The notes: a model not told the origin generated them from the sequence alone. A stretch of 64,000 nucleotides of DNA from Nonomuraea rhodomycinica (GCF_013363995.1 NZ_JABWGO010000005.1:142711-206710); one strand, 5' to 3'; shown: positions 38,712 through 47,728, counted from the stretch's first letter. Made by a program: numbers and translations.

Positions 38712-39998
38712 TCAGCGAAGGTGCGCCGTGTCGTTGAACGACTTCACCACGCACCCGCCGTCGGCGTAGTGCTCGACCAGCGACAGGCAGGCGACGTCGA
38801 GGTGCATCCGGTACAGGGCCGCCGGCGGGGCCATCAGCGCGAGCCGCAGCACCGTCTTGATGGGCGTCACGTGCGAGACGACCAGCACCGTACGGCCCTC
38901 GTAGCGTTCGAGCAGCCGGTCGCGGGCGCGCTGGACGCGCTCCGCAACCTGGGTGAAGCTCTCGCCGCCCGGCGGCGCCGCGTCGGAGTCGGCCAGCCAC
39001 CGCTTCAGCTCCTCCGGCCACCGGCGCTGGACCTCGGTGAACGTGTGCCCCTCCCACGCGCCGAAGTCGGTCTCCCTGAGGTCGTCGTCCACCTCGACGG
39101 CCAGGCCGCTCATGTCGGCGACCGCCTGCGCGGTGCGGCGGGCGCGCGAGAGGGGCGAGCTCACGATGGCGTCCAGCCGGTACGGCGGGCGGGACAGCCG
39201 CTCGGCGGCGGCCGCGGCCTGCGCCAGGCCGTGGGGCGTGAGCTCGGGGTCGCCGAGCCCCGAGAAGCGGCGCTCGACCGAGAGCGGGGTCTCGCCGTGG
39301 CGCAGGAGCAGCAGGGACGTGGCGACCCGGGTGGGCGGCGCCCAGCCGGTGCCCACGCCCTCGGGCCGGCCGCCCTGACCTCGCTGCTCGGCGACGACGG
39401 ACGCCGTGGGGGCCGAGAGGTCGAGGAGGTCTGTCTGGTCCCCGGAACGGCCGGCGGGCCGCGCCGCACCACCACCGGACGCGACACCGGGAGACGCCAC
39501 GGCAGCGCCGGACCCGGCACCAGGGGATGGCGCAGCAGCACCGGAGGCGTCGGCCGGGGAGGCGGAGCGGGTCCAGGTGAGGCCCTTGGCTGCCGCGTCC
39601 ATGGCCTCGTTGGCCAGGCGGTCGGCGTGGGTGTTGCGGGCGCGCGGGATCCACGTCCACTCCGTCACGCGCAACCGCCGCACCAGCTCGGCCGCCTCGA
39701 CGGCGAGCGGGCGCAGCCCCTCGTTCTTGATCTTCCACCGGCCGGCCATCTGCTCGACGACCAGCTTGGAGTCCATGCGCACCGCCACGGACGCCCCCTC
39801 GCCAGCCACGTCGAGGACGGCGCGCAGGCCGGCGATCAGCCCGCGGTACTCGGCGACATTGTTGGTCGTGACGCCGATCGCCTCGGCCGCCTCCGCCAGC
39901 ACCTGGCCGTCGGAGGCGTCGCGGACCACGGCGCCGTAGCCGGCCGGCCCCGGGTTGCCGCGCGAGCCGCCGTCGGCCTCGATGACGTACGACGTCAC
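38712..39998 (-). CDS. rnhC: Bifunctional RNase HI / acid phosphatase (CobC-like) fusion
   Basis: 428 residues from GTG 39998, which overlaps the zinc-ribbon stop as GTGA. N-terminal RNase HI domain with the acidic catalytic set: Asp in YVIEADGGSRGNPG, Glu in NNVAEYRGL, Asp in VRMDSKLVVEQM and Asp in NTHADRLANEA. A Pro/Ala/Gly linker (about 140-220) leads to a histidine-phosphatase domain with LLLLRHGETPLS, the phosphohistidine motif, and VVSHVTPIKTVL. The same fusion and gene order (fusion, zinc-ribbon, Nif3) is known in Mycobacterium tuberculosis as Rv2228c-Rv2230c. It removes RNA from RNA-DNA hybrids; the phosphatase half may act on alpha-ribazole phosphate. Confidence 0.94.
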   Translation of the reverse strand: MTSYVIEADGGSRGNPGPAGYGAVVRDASDGQVLAEAAEAIGVTTNNVAEYRGLIAGLRAVLDVAGEGASVAVRMDSKLVVEQMAGRWKIKNEGLRPLAVEAAELVRRLRVTEWTWIPRARNTHADRLANEAMDAAAKGLTWTRSASPADASGAAAPSPGAGSGAAVASPGVASGGGAARPAGRSGDQTDLLDLSAPTASVVAEQRGQGGRPEGVGTGWAPPTRVATSLLLLRHGETPLSVERRFSGLGDPELTPHGLAQAAAAAERLSRPPYRLDAIVSSPLSRARRTAQAVADMSGLAVEVDDDLRETDFGAWEGHTFTEVQRRWPEELKRWLADSDAAPPGGESFTQVAERVQRARDRLLERYEGRTVLVVSHVTPIKTVLRLALMAPPAALYRMHLDVACLSLVEHYADGGCVVKSFNDTAHLR

Positions 39999-40735
39999 AG
40001 GCCCGACTCGGCGGTGCGGACGAGGATGCGGCGGCACTCCTCGCAGCGCAGCACGTCGTCGTGGGGAGCGGCCTTGATGCGGTTCATCTCGGCGATGGAC
40101 AGCGCGACCTTGCAGCCCTGGCAGCGGCCGCCGCGCAGCATGGCGGCGCCGACGCCGTACTGCTCCCGGAGCTTCTCGTAGAGCCCGAGCAGGTCGGCCG
40201 GGATGTCGCCGGCCACGGCGGCGCGGCGGCCGGCGGTCTCGCCTGCCTCCTTGTCGATCTCGACGAGCGCGGCGTCGCGGCGGTCCTCGGCGGCGGCGCG
40301 GGTCGCGGCCACCTCGTCGAGCTTGCCGCGCAGGTCGGCGACCCTGCTGTCGGCGGCCTCACGCCGTTCCATGATCTCCAGCACCACCTCTTCGAGGTCG
40401 CCCTGGCGCCGGTGCAGCGAGGCGATCTCGGACTGGAGGCTCGCGAGGTCCTTGGGCGAGGTCACGGCGCCGGAGTCGAGCCGCTTCTGGTCCCGCTCGG
40501 CGCGGGCGCGCACGGTGTCGACGTCGCCCTCGGCCTTGGCCTGCTCGCGGGCGAGGTCACCGGCCTCGGTCTCGGCCTCGATGACCTCGGTGGCGAGCTT
40601 GGCGTAGCGCTTGGACTGCTCGTCGATCTCGGCCAGCTCGGGCAGCGTGCGGCGACGGTGGGCGAGCCGGTCGGCGACGGAGTCGAGCTCGGCCAGGTCG
40701 AGGAGTCGCTTCTGGGCGTCAGGGGCTGCTTTCAT
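39995..40735 (-). CDS. Coiled-coil C4 zinc-ribbon protein
   Basis: 246 residues from ATG 40735, with AGAGGA upstream. Residues 5-180 are one long charged coiled coil (for example LARSEQAKAEGD-type heptads; actual start AAPDAQKRLLDLAELDS); the C-terminus holds a zinc ribbon with CQGCK and CEECRR. This is the actinobacterial counterpart of Rv2229c. The family is of the CT398/FlgZ-like type and probably binds nucleic acid or a partner protein, but its role is unknown. It lies between and overlaps RNase H fusion and Nif3 genes. Confidence 0.92.
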   Translation of the reverse strand: MKAAPDAQKRLLDLAELDSVADRLAHRRRTLPELAEIDEQSKRYAKLATEVIEAETEAGDLAREQAKAEGDVDTVRARAERDQKRLDSGAVTSPKDLASLQSEIASLHRRQGDLEEVVLEIMERREAADSRVADLRGKLDEVAATRAAAEDRRDAALVEIDKEAGETAGRRAAVAGDIPADLLGLYEKLREQYGVGAAMLRGGRCQGCKVALSIAEMNRIKAAPHDDVLRCEECRRILVRTAESGL

Positions 40736-40737
40736 GA

Positions 40738-41547
40738 TCAATATCCTCTTGTCCAAGCATCGGTGACCGTGGCGGAGACGCGCGTGTCAACGGTAACGCC
40801 ACCGCCGCGCAGGATGGACGCGGCGCCGCCCAGCCACGGCCACTCGGTGGCCCAGTGGGCGGCGTCGATGAGCGCGGGCCCGCCCGCCTCGGCGAACTCG
40901 CTGGCCGGGTGGTGCCGCAGGTCGGCGGTGAGGAACGCGTCGACGCCGGCCGCGCGGGCCGTCTCCAGCAGCGAGTCGCCCGCTCCCCCGCTGACCGCCA
41001 CGCGGGCGACGCGGCGCGACGGGTCGCCCGCCACCCGGATGCCCCACGAGGTCTTCGGCAGCCCCTCGGCCACCGCGACCGCGAACTCCTCCAGCGTCAC
41101 CGGCTCCGGCAGTTCCCCGATGCGCCCGAGGCCGCGCCACGGGTCGTCCGGGAACGGCCGGAGCGGCACGAGGTCGCCCACCAGCCCGACGGCGCGGGCC
41201 AGCGCGTCGGAGACGCCGGGATTGGCGACGTCGGCATTGGTGTGGGCGGTGTAGAGGGCGATGTCGTGCTTGATCAGGGTGTGGACGATGCGGCCCTTGG
41301 GCGTGTCGGCGGCGACCGTGGTGGTGCCGCGCAGGTAGAGCGGGTGGTGGACGACGATCAGGTCGGCTCCCCACTCGACGGCCTCGTCGATCACGGCCCT
41401 GACCGGGTCGACCGCGAACAGCACCCGGCCCACCGGCTGGGCGGGGTCTCCGCAGACCAGGCCCACCGCGTCCCACGACTCGGCCCGGGCGGGCGGGTAG
41501 GCCGCCTCGAGCACCTCGATCACCTCTGCCAGCGTCACTGCAGCCAC
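40738..41547 (-). CDS. Nif3-like dinuclear metal-centre protein
   Basis: 269 residues. Family motifs: ESWDAVGLVCGDP, DLIVVHHPLYLRGT with the metal-binding HH, LYTAHTNADVANPG, and the late LTADLRHHP and DAAHWATEWPWL that complete a two-metal site. Nif3/DUF34 proteins are hexameric and widely conserved but have no settled activity; GTP cyclohydrolase-like hydrolysis and a metal-insertion role have been proposed. GTG 41547 has TAGTCT six bases upstream. First gene of the conserved three-gene operon. Confidence 0.94.
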   Translation of the reverse strand: MAAVTLAEVIEVLEAAYPPARAESWDAVGLVCGDPAQPVGRVLFAVDPVRAVIDEAVEWGADLIVVHHPLYLRGTTTVAADTPKGRIVHTLIKHDIALYTAHTNADVANPGVSDALARAVGLVGDLVPLRPFPDDPWRGLGRIGELPEPVTLEEFAVAVAEGLPKTSWGIRVAGDPSRRVARVAVSGGAGDSLLETARAAGVDAFLTADLRHHPASEFAEAGGPALIDAAHWATEWPWLGGAASILRGGGVTVDTRVSATVTDAWTRGY

Positions 41548-41553
41548 CTCGGC

Positions 41554-41559
41554 AGACTA
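41554..41559 (-). promoter_or_regulatory. -10 box TAGTCT of the Nif3-zinc ribbon-RNase H operon
   Basis: TAGTCT ends six bases before GTG 41547; leaderless start inferred. Confidence 0.5.
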
Positions 41560-41668
41560 TCGGGAACGGAGGGCGTCGCGTCCCTTGCCGGGGGCGATGC
41601 CCGGGCTGTCGCACGGCACGGGCCCGGCGTACCGTAAGTGCGTCCTTACATCCGTCGAGGAGGCATGG

Positions 41669-43114
41669 ATGGCACCCAGGGTCGCGATCATCGGGGCGGG
41701 GTTCGGCGGGCTGTGCATGGCGATCCGGCTGGAACGGGCCGGCGTCACGACGTACACCGTGTTCGAGAAGGCGGGCGACCTCGGCGGGACCTGGCGCGAC
41801 AACACCTATCCGGGCGCGGGGTGCGACATCCCCTCGCACCTGTACTCGTACTCGTTCGAGAGGTACGGGAGCTGGACGCGCCGCTATCCCGGCCAGCCCG
41901 AAATCCTTGCCTACTTACAGCATTGCGCCGATAAATACGGCGTCAGGCGGAAAATCAGGTTCAACACTGAAGTCGTGAGCGCGGCCTTCGAGGGCGACCG
42001 CTGGCAGGTGACCGGCGCGACCGGGTCCGCCGCCCCCTCGACCGAGGCGTTCGACGTGGTGGTGAGCGCGGTGGGCCAGCTCAACCGGCCCAACCTCCCC
42101 GACATCCCCGGAATGCGGGACTTCGCGGGTACGTCGTTCCACTCCGCCCGCTGGGACCACGGCCACGACCTCACCGGCAGACGGGTGGCCGTGATCGGCA
42201 ACGGTTCGTCCGCCGCCCAGTTCGTCCCGCACATCGCCCGGGCCGCCGAGCGCCTGGAGGTCTTCCAGCGCACCCCGAACTGGGTGATCCCCAAGCCGGA
42301 CGCCGCGTTCGGCCGCCGGGCGAGGCTCGCGTTCCGCTACTTACCGGGCGTGCAGCGCGTCTACCGCGAGTGGATCTACCGGTACGCCGAGACCGCCCTG
42401 TACCCGGCGCTCGCCCAGGGCTGGAGTGCCGGCCTGTTGCGCAGGCGCGCCCTCGGACACCTGCACCGCCAGGTGCCGGACCCGGAGCTGCGCGCCAAGC
42501 TCACCCCCGACTACCCGCCCGGCTGCCGGCGCGTCATCATCGACAGCGCCTTCTATCCCGCCCTGAACAGGCCGGACGTGGACGTGGTGACCGAGAGGAT
42601 CGTCCGGATCACGCCGGAGGGCGTCCAGACGACCGAGGCTCTCCACCCGGCCGACACGATCATCTACGCCACCGGTTTCCGGAGCACCGAGTTCCTCGCG
42701 CCGATGAGCGTCACCGGCCGCGACGGGCTGGACCTCGCGCGGCGCTGGAGGGCCGGCGCGGAGGCGTACCTGGGGATCTCGGTGCCCGGCTTCCCCAACC
42801 TGTTCCTGCTGTACGGGCCCAACACCAACCTGGGCCACAACTCGATCGTCTTCATGCTGGAATGCCAGGTGAACCACGTCATGGCCTGCCTGCCGCACCT
42901 GTCCGCGCACGGGCCCATGGAGGTGCGGCCGGAGGCGATGGCCGCGTGGACGCGGCGGCTAGACGCCGCGATGGAGCGGATGGTGTGGCAGGACGGCTGC
43001 CGGAGCTGGTACAAGACGGCCGGCGGCCGGGTCACCAACAACTGGCCGGGCCCGGCCACCCTCTACCGCAGGCTGACGTCCCGGCCGCCGCGCGCCGCCT
43101 ACCGCCACGTGTGA
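41669..43114 (+). CDS. FAD/NADPH-dependent monooxygenase, Baeyer-Villiger type
   Basis: 481 residues from ATG 41669 with GAGGAGG five bases upstream. FAD-binding GAGFGGL near the N-terminus, WRDNTYPGAGCDIPSHLYS, the BVMO fingerprint FAGTSFHSARWDHG (FxGxxxHxxxW), NADPH-binding VAVIGNGSSAAQ, and late IIYATGFRST. The fingerprint marks type I Baeyer-Villiger monooxygenases, which insert oxygen next to a ketone or oxidise sulfides; substrate unknown. Single gene, divergent from the Nif3 operon. The 3' end runs into a 32-bp repeat. Confidence 0.92.
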   Translation: MAPRVAIIGAGFGGLCMAIRLERAGVTTYTVFEKAGDLGGTWRDNTYPGAGCDIPSHLYSYSFERYGSWTRRYPGQPEILAYLQHCADKYGVRRKIRFNTEVVSAAFEGDRWQVTGATGSAAPSTEAFDVVVSAVGQLNRPNLPDIPGMRDFAGTSFHSARWDHGHDLTGRRVAVIGNGSSAAQFVPHIARAAERLEVFQRTPNWVIPKPDAAFGRRARLAFRYLPGVQRVYREWIYRYAETALYPALAQGWSAGLLRRRALGHLHRQVPDPELRAKLTPDYPPGCRRVIIDSAFYPALNRPDVDVVTERIVRITPEGVQTTEALHPADTIIYATGFRSTEFLAPMSVTGRDGLDLARRWRAGAEAYLGISVPGFPNLFLLYGPNTNLGHNSIVFMLECQVNHVMACLPHLSAHGPMEVRPEAMAAWTRRLDAAMERMVWQDGCRSWYKTAGGRVTNNWPGPATLYRRLTSRPPRAAYRHV

Positions 43115-43121
43115 GCCCGGT

Positions 43122-43217
43122 GTCGTCCACCGGCCGTCACGCGTGACCCCGGCGTCGTCCACCAGCCGTCACGCGTGACCCCGGCGTCGTCCATCGGCCA
43201 TCCGCTGATCGCCCGGC
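43122..43217. repeat. 32-bp tandem repeat, three copies
   Basis: Copies start at 43122, 43154 and 43186; the third diverges in its second half. The first two contain the 12-bp palindrome GTCACGCGTGAC. No unique spacers; lies just after the monooxygenase stop. Confidence 0.88.
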
Positions 43218-43298
43218 GGTTGTCCACAGCTCCCCGGAATTCGGGGGGCGTCGTCCACAGATCGCGCACGAGCATGGCTCCCGCCGAGCCGCTGGCGG

Positions 43299-43304
43299 TA
43301 GCGT
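43299..43304 (+). promoter_or_regulatory. -10 box TAGCGT, leaderless dipeptidase gene
   Basis: TAGCGT ends seven bases before ATG 43312; no Shine-Dalgarno between. Confidence 0.5.
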
Positions 43305-43311
43305 CCCGGGC

Positions 43312-44343
43312 ATGAGCAGCACATCCCTCCACCGGCGTTCCGTCGTCGCCGACGCCCACAACGACCTCCTCATGGCCGTCTCCGCCCGGCCGCCCGCGCG
43401 ATGGGCCGCCTTCTTCCGCGAGCAGTGGCTGCCGCAGCTCCAGGAGGGCGGGGTCGGTCTCCAGGTGCTGCCGGTCTTCATCGACGACCAGTACCGGCCC
43501 GAGGGTGCGCTGCGGCAGACGCTGCGCATGATCGAGTGCGCCCACGTGATCGCCGAGGGCAACGCCGACCGGGTGGCGCTCTGCCTCACCTCACGGGACA
43601 TCGACCAGGCGCTGGAGTCGGGCCGGATCGCCCTCATCCTGGCGCTGGAGAGCATGCCGGGGCTCGACGCGAGCGTGGAGCTCATCCCGACCGCGTACCG
43701 GCTGGGCGTGCGGATCGCCTCCATCGCCCACTTCGGCCGCACGCCGCTCGCCGACGGCAGCGGCGAGGACGCGACCGGCAGCGGTCTCACCTCGCACGGC
43801 GTCGCCGCGCTGAAGGAGATGGAACGGCTGGGCATGGTGTTCGACGTGTCCCACCTGGGCGCGTCCGGGGTGGCGCACGTGCTGGAGCTGGCCACCAGGC
43901 CGGTCATGGCGACGCACTCGTCGGCCCGGGCGCTGCGCGACCACCACCGCAATCTCACCGACGACCAGCTCCGCGGCGTGGCGGCCACCGGCGGCGTCGT
44001 CTGCGTGAACTTCTTCGCCCCCTTCCTCACCGAGGACGCCCGGTCCGCCACGCTCGACCACGTGCTCGACCACATCGAGCATGTGGTGGACGTCGCGGGC
44101 ATCGACCACGTGGGGCTCGGGCCCGACTTCATCCGCGAGGTCATGGCGGACCTGACCCCGCCGTGCTGCGAGGACCTCGAGCCGAGAGGCGTCGACGTGA
44201 TGGCGGTCGTCCCGGGCCTTGAGGGGCCGAGAGGGCTTCCGAAGGTGACCGAGGGCCTGCTCGGGCGCGGCCTGCCGGAGAAGGACGTAGCCAAGATCAT
44301 CGGCGGCAACCTGCACCGATTCCTCGGCGAGTTCCTCGCCTGA
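43312..44343 (+). CDS. M19 (renal dipeptidase) family metallopeptidase
   Basis: 343 residues. Zinc-site motifs: VVADAHNDLLMA at the N-terminus (His-x-Asp), Glu in LALESMPGL, DVSHLG and THSSARALRDHHRNL, and GIDHVGLGPDF toward the C-terminus. The family hydrolyses dipeptides, often with D-residues, using two zinc ions. Cytoplasmic (no signal peptide). It is a single-gene unit. An enzyme in this family may also act on N-acyl or beta-lactam substrates, so the physiological target is open. Confidence 0.93.
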   Translation: MSSTSLHRRSVVADAHNDLLMAVSARPPARWAAFFREQWLPQLQEGGVGLQVLPVFIDDQYRPEGALRQTLRMIECAHVIAEGNADRVALCLTSRDIDQALESGRIALILALESMPGLDASVELIPTAYRLGVRIASIAHFGRTPLADGSGEDATGSGLTSHGVAALKEMERLGMVFDVSHLGASGVAHVLELATRPVMATHSSARALRDHHRNLTDDQLRGVAATGGVVCVNFFAPFLTEDARSATLDHVLDHIEHVVDVAGIDHVGLGPDFIREVMADLTPPCCEDLEPRGVDVMAVVPGLEGPRGLPKVTEGLLGRGLPEKDVAKIIGGNLHRFLGEFLA

Positions 44344-44499
44344 TCGCGGAGAGGAGCCGAGGCTTCCCCCGGCCCGAGACGCGAGACCCGAGGGCCGAGA
44401 CCCGCCGGCCAGAGGGCTGGTCCATGAATCGGGCGCGGGCTTGTCGCGGGGGTGAGTTCGGGCTGATCAGAGGGCTGGTACGGACGCTATCGTGAGCGG

Positions 44500-46326
44500 A
44501 TGGGGAGGATGACGAGAGCGGAGTCGCAGAAGCGCAACCGGGCGCGCGTCCTGGCCGCGGCGCATGACGAGTTCGCCGAACGAGGGTTCCGCGACGTCAA
44601 GATCGATGACATAGCCGAGCGGGCGGGGCTCACCCGGGGCGCGGTCTACTCGAACTTCCCCGGCAAGCGAGCGCTGTTCTTCTCCGTCCTCGCCGACTCG
44701 TACCGGCCGGACGGCCCGACCTCGGGCGAGCAGCCGGACGGCACCCCGTCCGCCGCAGAGAATCCCGGCGCGCCGCTCCTCGCCGAGGAATCCCGCACCG
44801 AACTCGCCGGTGCGGGGATGGAGACTGCGCTTCAGGGTGACGGGCCCGACGCGCCAGCCGTCGCCATGGGACAGGGCGTAGCGCCACTGTCGGTCGAGGA
44901 GCCGAACGCGTCGCTCCCCGCTGCGGGAAGCGACGCATCGGCATCCGGTGTGCGGAGTGGCGGATCACGTCTCGATGAGGGGCGTGGCGCATCGCCATCC
45001 GGCGGAAGGCGTGACGGATCGCCCCTCCCTGCGGAGCACGGCGGAGCACCACCCGGCAAAGGATGGGACGGATGGCCACCCGGCGAGGGACGGGACGAAC
45101 GGCAACCCGACGAGGGACGGGGCGGAGGGCAACCCCACGAGAAGCGTGACGGAGGGCAACTCCACGAGAAGCGTGACGGAGGGCAACTCCACGAGAAGCG
45201 CGAAGGAGGGCAACTCCACGAGGAGCGCGAAGGACGGCTACCCGGCGAGGTACGTGGCGGATCACGTCTCAGTGCAGCGTCTGACGAAGGAGACGTGGCG
45301 CGGGTGCTGGGGGCGGTCGCGCGGGCTTGGCTGGATGATCCCGTGCCGGCGGGCGCGATGGCCGTGTGGCGCGAACTCGTGCCGCAGGTACAGGCCGAGG
45401 AGGGCAGCCGGCTGGCGTTCGCGGAGCTCATGACGTTGTACGCGACGCTCCTCGGCCTCGCCATGGAACGGCTCGACGGACGTCCGGGCCGGCGGCTGGT
45501 GCGGCCGGCGACCGCAGCGCTGACCCTGCTCCAGGGGGCGTCGCAGCGCTCCGCCCTCGCCGCCGCCCACTCGGTCACTCGATCCGGGACGGTGCGGACG
45601 GAGCGGGAGGACGTGGTGCGCGCGTGTGAGCGGCTCGCGCGACTCGACCCCGGACCCGCACCGCTGCTCCCCGTCCTCACTCTGAAGCCGTACTCCCTCG
45701 ACGCCCCCTGGACGCCGCCCCCGGTGGTGGACGTCCTGCGCGGATGTCCACTCACGCTCGACGGCGACGGGCTGGTGGTCCTCCTCGGGTTGCGGCGCCT
45801 GTCGGCGCTGGAGTCCGTCGTGCGGGCCGTGCCGGCCGAGCTGTCCCTCACCCTGATCGTGGTGACGGGCGATCCCGGCGAGCGCGGGCCGCTGGCACGG
45901 TTCGCGCTGGCCCGGATGGGCGCACACCTGCGCGCCGCCGTCCCTGAGGGTGTGTGGCCGGACGTGCGGATCGTGTACGACGAGAGCGGACGCGTGGCCG
46001 CGGCCGCCGGGTTGCCCTCCGTGCACGACGGGACGGAGACCGCCGTACGGGTGTCGGGCGGGCGGCTGGTACGTCGGGCCGACGGCCGAGGAGCGGGATA
46101 CGCTCTCGCCTCCGAGTACGCGGGCCACGCCGGGTCGTCGGTACCGGCCAGGCACACCGGTCCCCCGGAAGAGGCCGGGCTTCCGGGGCCGACTCGGCAG
46201 GCTGAGACGCCGGTAACCCGTGCACCCTCCGAGCCGAACGGGGACACCGTACAGCGGACTGCGAACGCCAACGGTCCCCGTGACACGGGCGCTCGGGAGG
46301 TGATCCGCCGGGATGAACGGGGATGA
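44500..46326 (+). CDS. TetR-family regulator with nonapeptide-repeat insert and thioredoxin-like tail
   Basis: 608 residues; ordinary TetR proteins are near 200. Residues 5-60 are a normal TetR helix-turn-helix (RARVLAAAHDEFAERGF, DIAERAGLTRGAVYSNFPGK). Residues about 70-265 are a hydrophilic insert ending in nonapeptides such as GGQLHEKRD (DNA 45124-45231). Then a TetR ligand domain (VARAWLDDPVPAGAMAVWREL, ELMTLYATLLGLAMERL). From about 400 to 520 a beta-alpha pattern (DGLVVLLGLRRLSALE, LTLIVVTGDP, VRIVYDESGRVAAAAGL) resembles a thioredoxin/AhpC fold without active cysteines. The tail is disordered. The target genes are not evident. Confidence 0.85.
   Translation: MGRMTRAESQKRNRARVLAAAHDEFAERGFRDVKIDDIAERAGLTRGAVYSNFPGKRALFFSVLADSYRPDGPTSGEQPDGTPSAAENPGAPLLAEESRTELAGAGMETALQGDGPDAPAVAMGQGVAPLSVEEPNASLPAAGSDASASGVRSGGSRLDEGRGASPSGGRRDGSPLPAEHGGAPPGKGWDGWPPGEGRDERQPDEGRGGGQPHEKRDGGQLHEKRDGGQLHEKREGGQLHEEREGRLPGEVRGGSRLSAASDEGDVARVLGAVARAWLDDPVPAGAMAVWRELVPQVQAEEGSRLAFAELMTLYATLLGLAMERLDGRPGRRLVRPATAALTLLQGASQRSALAAAHSVTRSGTVRTEREDVVRACERLARLDPGPAPLLPVLTLKPYSLDAPWTPPPVVDVLRGCPLTLDGDGLVVLLGLRRLSALESVVRAVPAELSLTLIVVTGDPGERGPLARFALARMGAHLRAAVPEGVWPDVRIVYDESGRVAAAAGLPSVHDGTETAVRVSGGRLVRRADGRGAGYALASEYAGHAGSSVPARHTGPPEEAGLPGPTRQAETPVTRAPSEPNGDTVQRTANANGPRDTGAREVIRRDERG
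45124..45231. repeat. 27-bp tandem repeat, four near-perfect copies
   Basis: Units begin at 45124, 45151, 45178 and 45205; more degenerate nonapeptide copies extend the array on both sides (about 45046-45255). The frame is preserved (Gly-Gly-Gln-Leu-His-Glu-Lys-Arg-Asp). Confidence 0.92.
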
Positions 46327-46460
46327 GCGGCGGGCCGCGAACGCCGGGGATCCGCGGTGACACGGGCGCTCGGCGGGCGGAACGCGGGGACGAGCAGCGC
46401 GCTCCGACGCCGGGAATCCGCGAGACACGAACGCTCGATAGGTGAAACACGGGGATGAGC
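46262..46460. repeat. Degenerate 65-77-bp repeat, three copies, spanning the TetR 3' end
   Basis: The motif TGACACGGGCGCTCGG at 46281 recurs at 46358 and, mutated, near 46423, each in a longer similar context. The first copy is inside the coding end of the TetR gene, the others fill the 170-bp gap to the next gene. Confidence 0.75.
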
Positions 46461-46495
46461 AGGGATGAGCAGCGCGACGGCAAAGGCGGGTGGCC

Positions 46496-47710
46496 ATGAG
46501 TGAGCAGCCTGCGGAGAGCAAGGCGGAGGCCGCCCAGCAGGCGGAGCCCCACGCAAAAGCCATACGGCGGGCCGAAGACGAAGCACAGGCCACCGAACGG
46601 GCGGAGACGGGCAGCGCGGAAGCCACGCAGCCAGCGGAAGGCGGCGTGAAAGCCATACGGCGGGCCGAAGACGAAGCACAGGCCAGCGAGCGGGCGGAGA
46701 CGGGCAGCGCGGAAGCCGGGCGGCGGGCCGATGACGAAGCGCGGGTCACGCGGCACATGCGAGGCGATGTGGAAGCCACCCAGCGGGCGGAGGCGAAGGA
46801 CGTGGAAGCCAGGCGGCGGGTGGAAGAGGAAGCGTGGGTCAGGCGACCAGGAGGAGGCGGTGTGGAGGGCGCGTGGCGGGCGGGCGACGGAGGGGAGCCC
46901 GCGCGGCGGGCCGGCGGCGGAGTGGAGGCTGCGCGGCTGGTGGCGGAACAGGCGGCTCTGCGGACCGGGGTGACGATCCGCGAACTGCACCGGATCCCCG
47001 AGTTCCAGGACGTCCACCGCCTGTTCGACGGCATCTGGCACCCTGATCCCGCCAACGCCCCCGTGTCCGTCGAGCTGATGATCGGCTTTGCCCACACCGG
47101 CGGGTACGTGGCCGGGGCGTACGAGGGTGAGCGGCTGGTGGGCGCGTCCGTGGGGTTCCTGGCGGCGGGTGGCGCGCTGCACTCCCACGTGACCGGCGCC
47201 GCGATCGGGCGTGGGATCGGCTACGCGCTCAAGCTCCACCAGCGCGCCTGGTGCCTGGAGCACGGCCTGACCCGCATCACCTGGACGTTCGACCCGCTGG
47301 TCCGCAGGAACGCACGGTTCAACCTGGTGAAGCTCGGGGCTCGGCCGACCGGGTACGCCGAGAACTTCTACGGGGTCATGGCCGACGCCATCAACGAGGG
47401 CGACGAGTCCGACCGGTTGTTCATGGCGTGGCGGCTGGAGGAGGATCCGGAGCAGCCGCCGGCCCCGCCGTACACGGTGGCGCTGGGTGTGGAGGACGAG
47501 CGGCCGGTGAAGGGCCGCGCGGACGGCCATGTGGCGCTGGTGGCGACACCGCGCGACATCGAGACGCTGCGGCGGCGCGACCCTGGGGCGGGTAAGGCGT
47601 GGCGGCTGGCGGTCCGGGACGTGCTGGGCGGGCTGATGCGGCAGGGCGGTCGGGTGGTGGGATTCACGGACGCCGGGGAGTACGTCGTCACGACCCGGCA
47701 GCCCGGATAG
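46496..47710 (+). CDS. GNAT-like acetyltransferase (COG3375-type) with duplicated N-terminal extension
   Basis: 404 residues from ATG 46496. Residues 1-155 are an Ala/Glu/Arg-rich, probably helical extension containing a 31-residue duplication (the block AIRRAEDEAQATERAETGS occurs twice). The real domain starts near VTIRELHRIPEFQDVHRLF and continues YVAGAYEGERLVGASVGFL, GIGYALKLHQRAWCLEHGL, TWTFDPLVRRNARFNLVKLG and a typical tail; these match the COG3375 family with a GNAT-like fold. The substrate is unknown. It follows the expanded TetR gene on the same strand and may be co-transcribed. Confidence 0.85.
   Translation: MSEQPAESKAEAAQQAEPHAKAIRRAEDEAQATERAETGSAEATQPAEGGVKAIRRAEDEAQASERAETGSAEAGRRADDEARVTRHMRGDVEATQRAEAKDVEARRRVEEEAWVRRPGGGGVEGAWRAGDGGEPARRAGGGVEAARLVAEQAALRTGVTIRELHRIPEFQDVHRLFDGIWHPDPANAPVSVELMIGFAHTGGYVAGAYEGERLVGASVGFLAAGGALHSHVTGAAIGRGIGYALKLHQRAWCLEHGLTRITWTFDPLVRRNARFNLVKLGARPTGYAENFYGVMADAINEGDESDRLFMAWRLEEDPEQPPAPPYTVALGVEDERPVKGRADGHVALVATPRDIETLRRRDPGAGKAWRLAVRDVLGGLMRQGGRVVGFTDAGEYVVTTRQPG
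46556..46740. repeat. 93-bp direct repeat, two copies
   Basis: The unit starting at 46556 recurs at 46649 with few changes. In frame; encodes the duplicated 31-residue helical block at the N-terminus of the GNAT-like protein. Confidence 0.88.
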
Positions 47711-47728
47711 GCCCGTCCACACCGCCCC

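Noticed and set aside
43122-43217. Possible CRISPR or attachment site (32-bp repeats)
   Set aside because: Only three contiguous copies, no spacers, no integrase; simply a tandem repeat.
45262-47097. Long open minus-strand frame opposite the TetR and GNAT genes
   Set aside because: Ser/Arg/Pro-rich, no promoter or ribosome site, and explained by the repeats and codon bias of the plus-strand genes.
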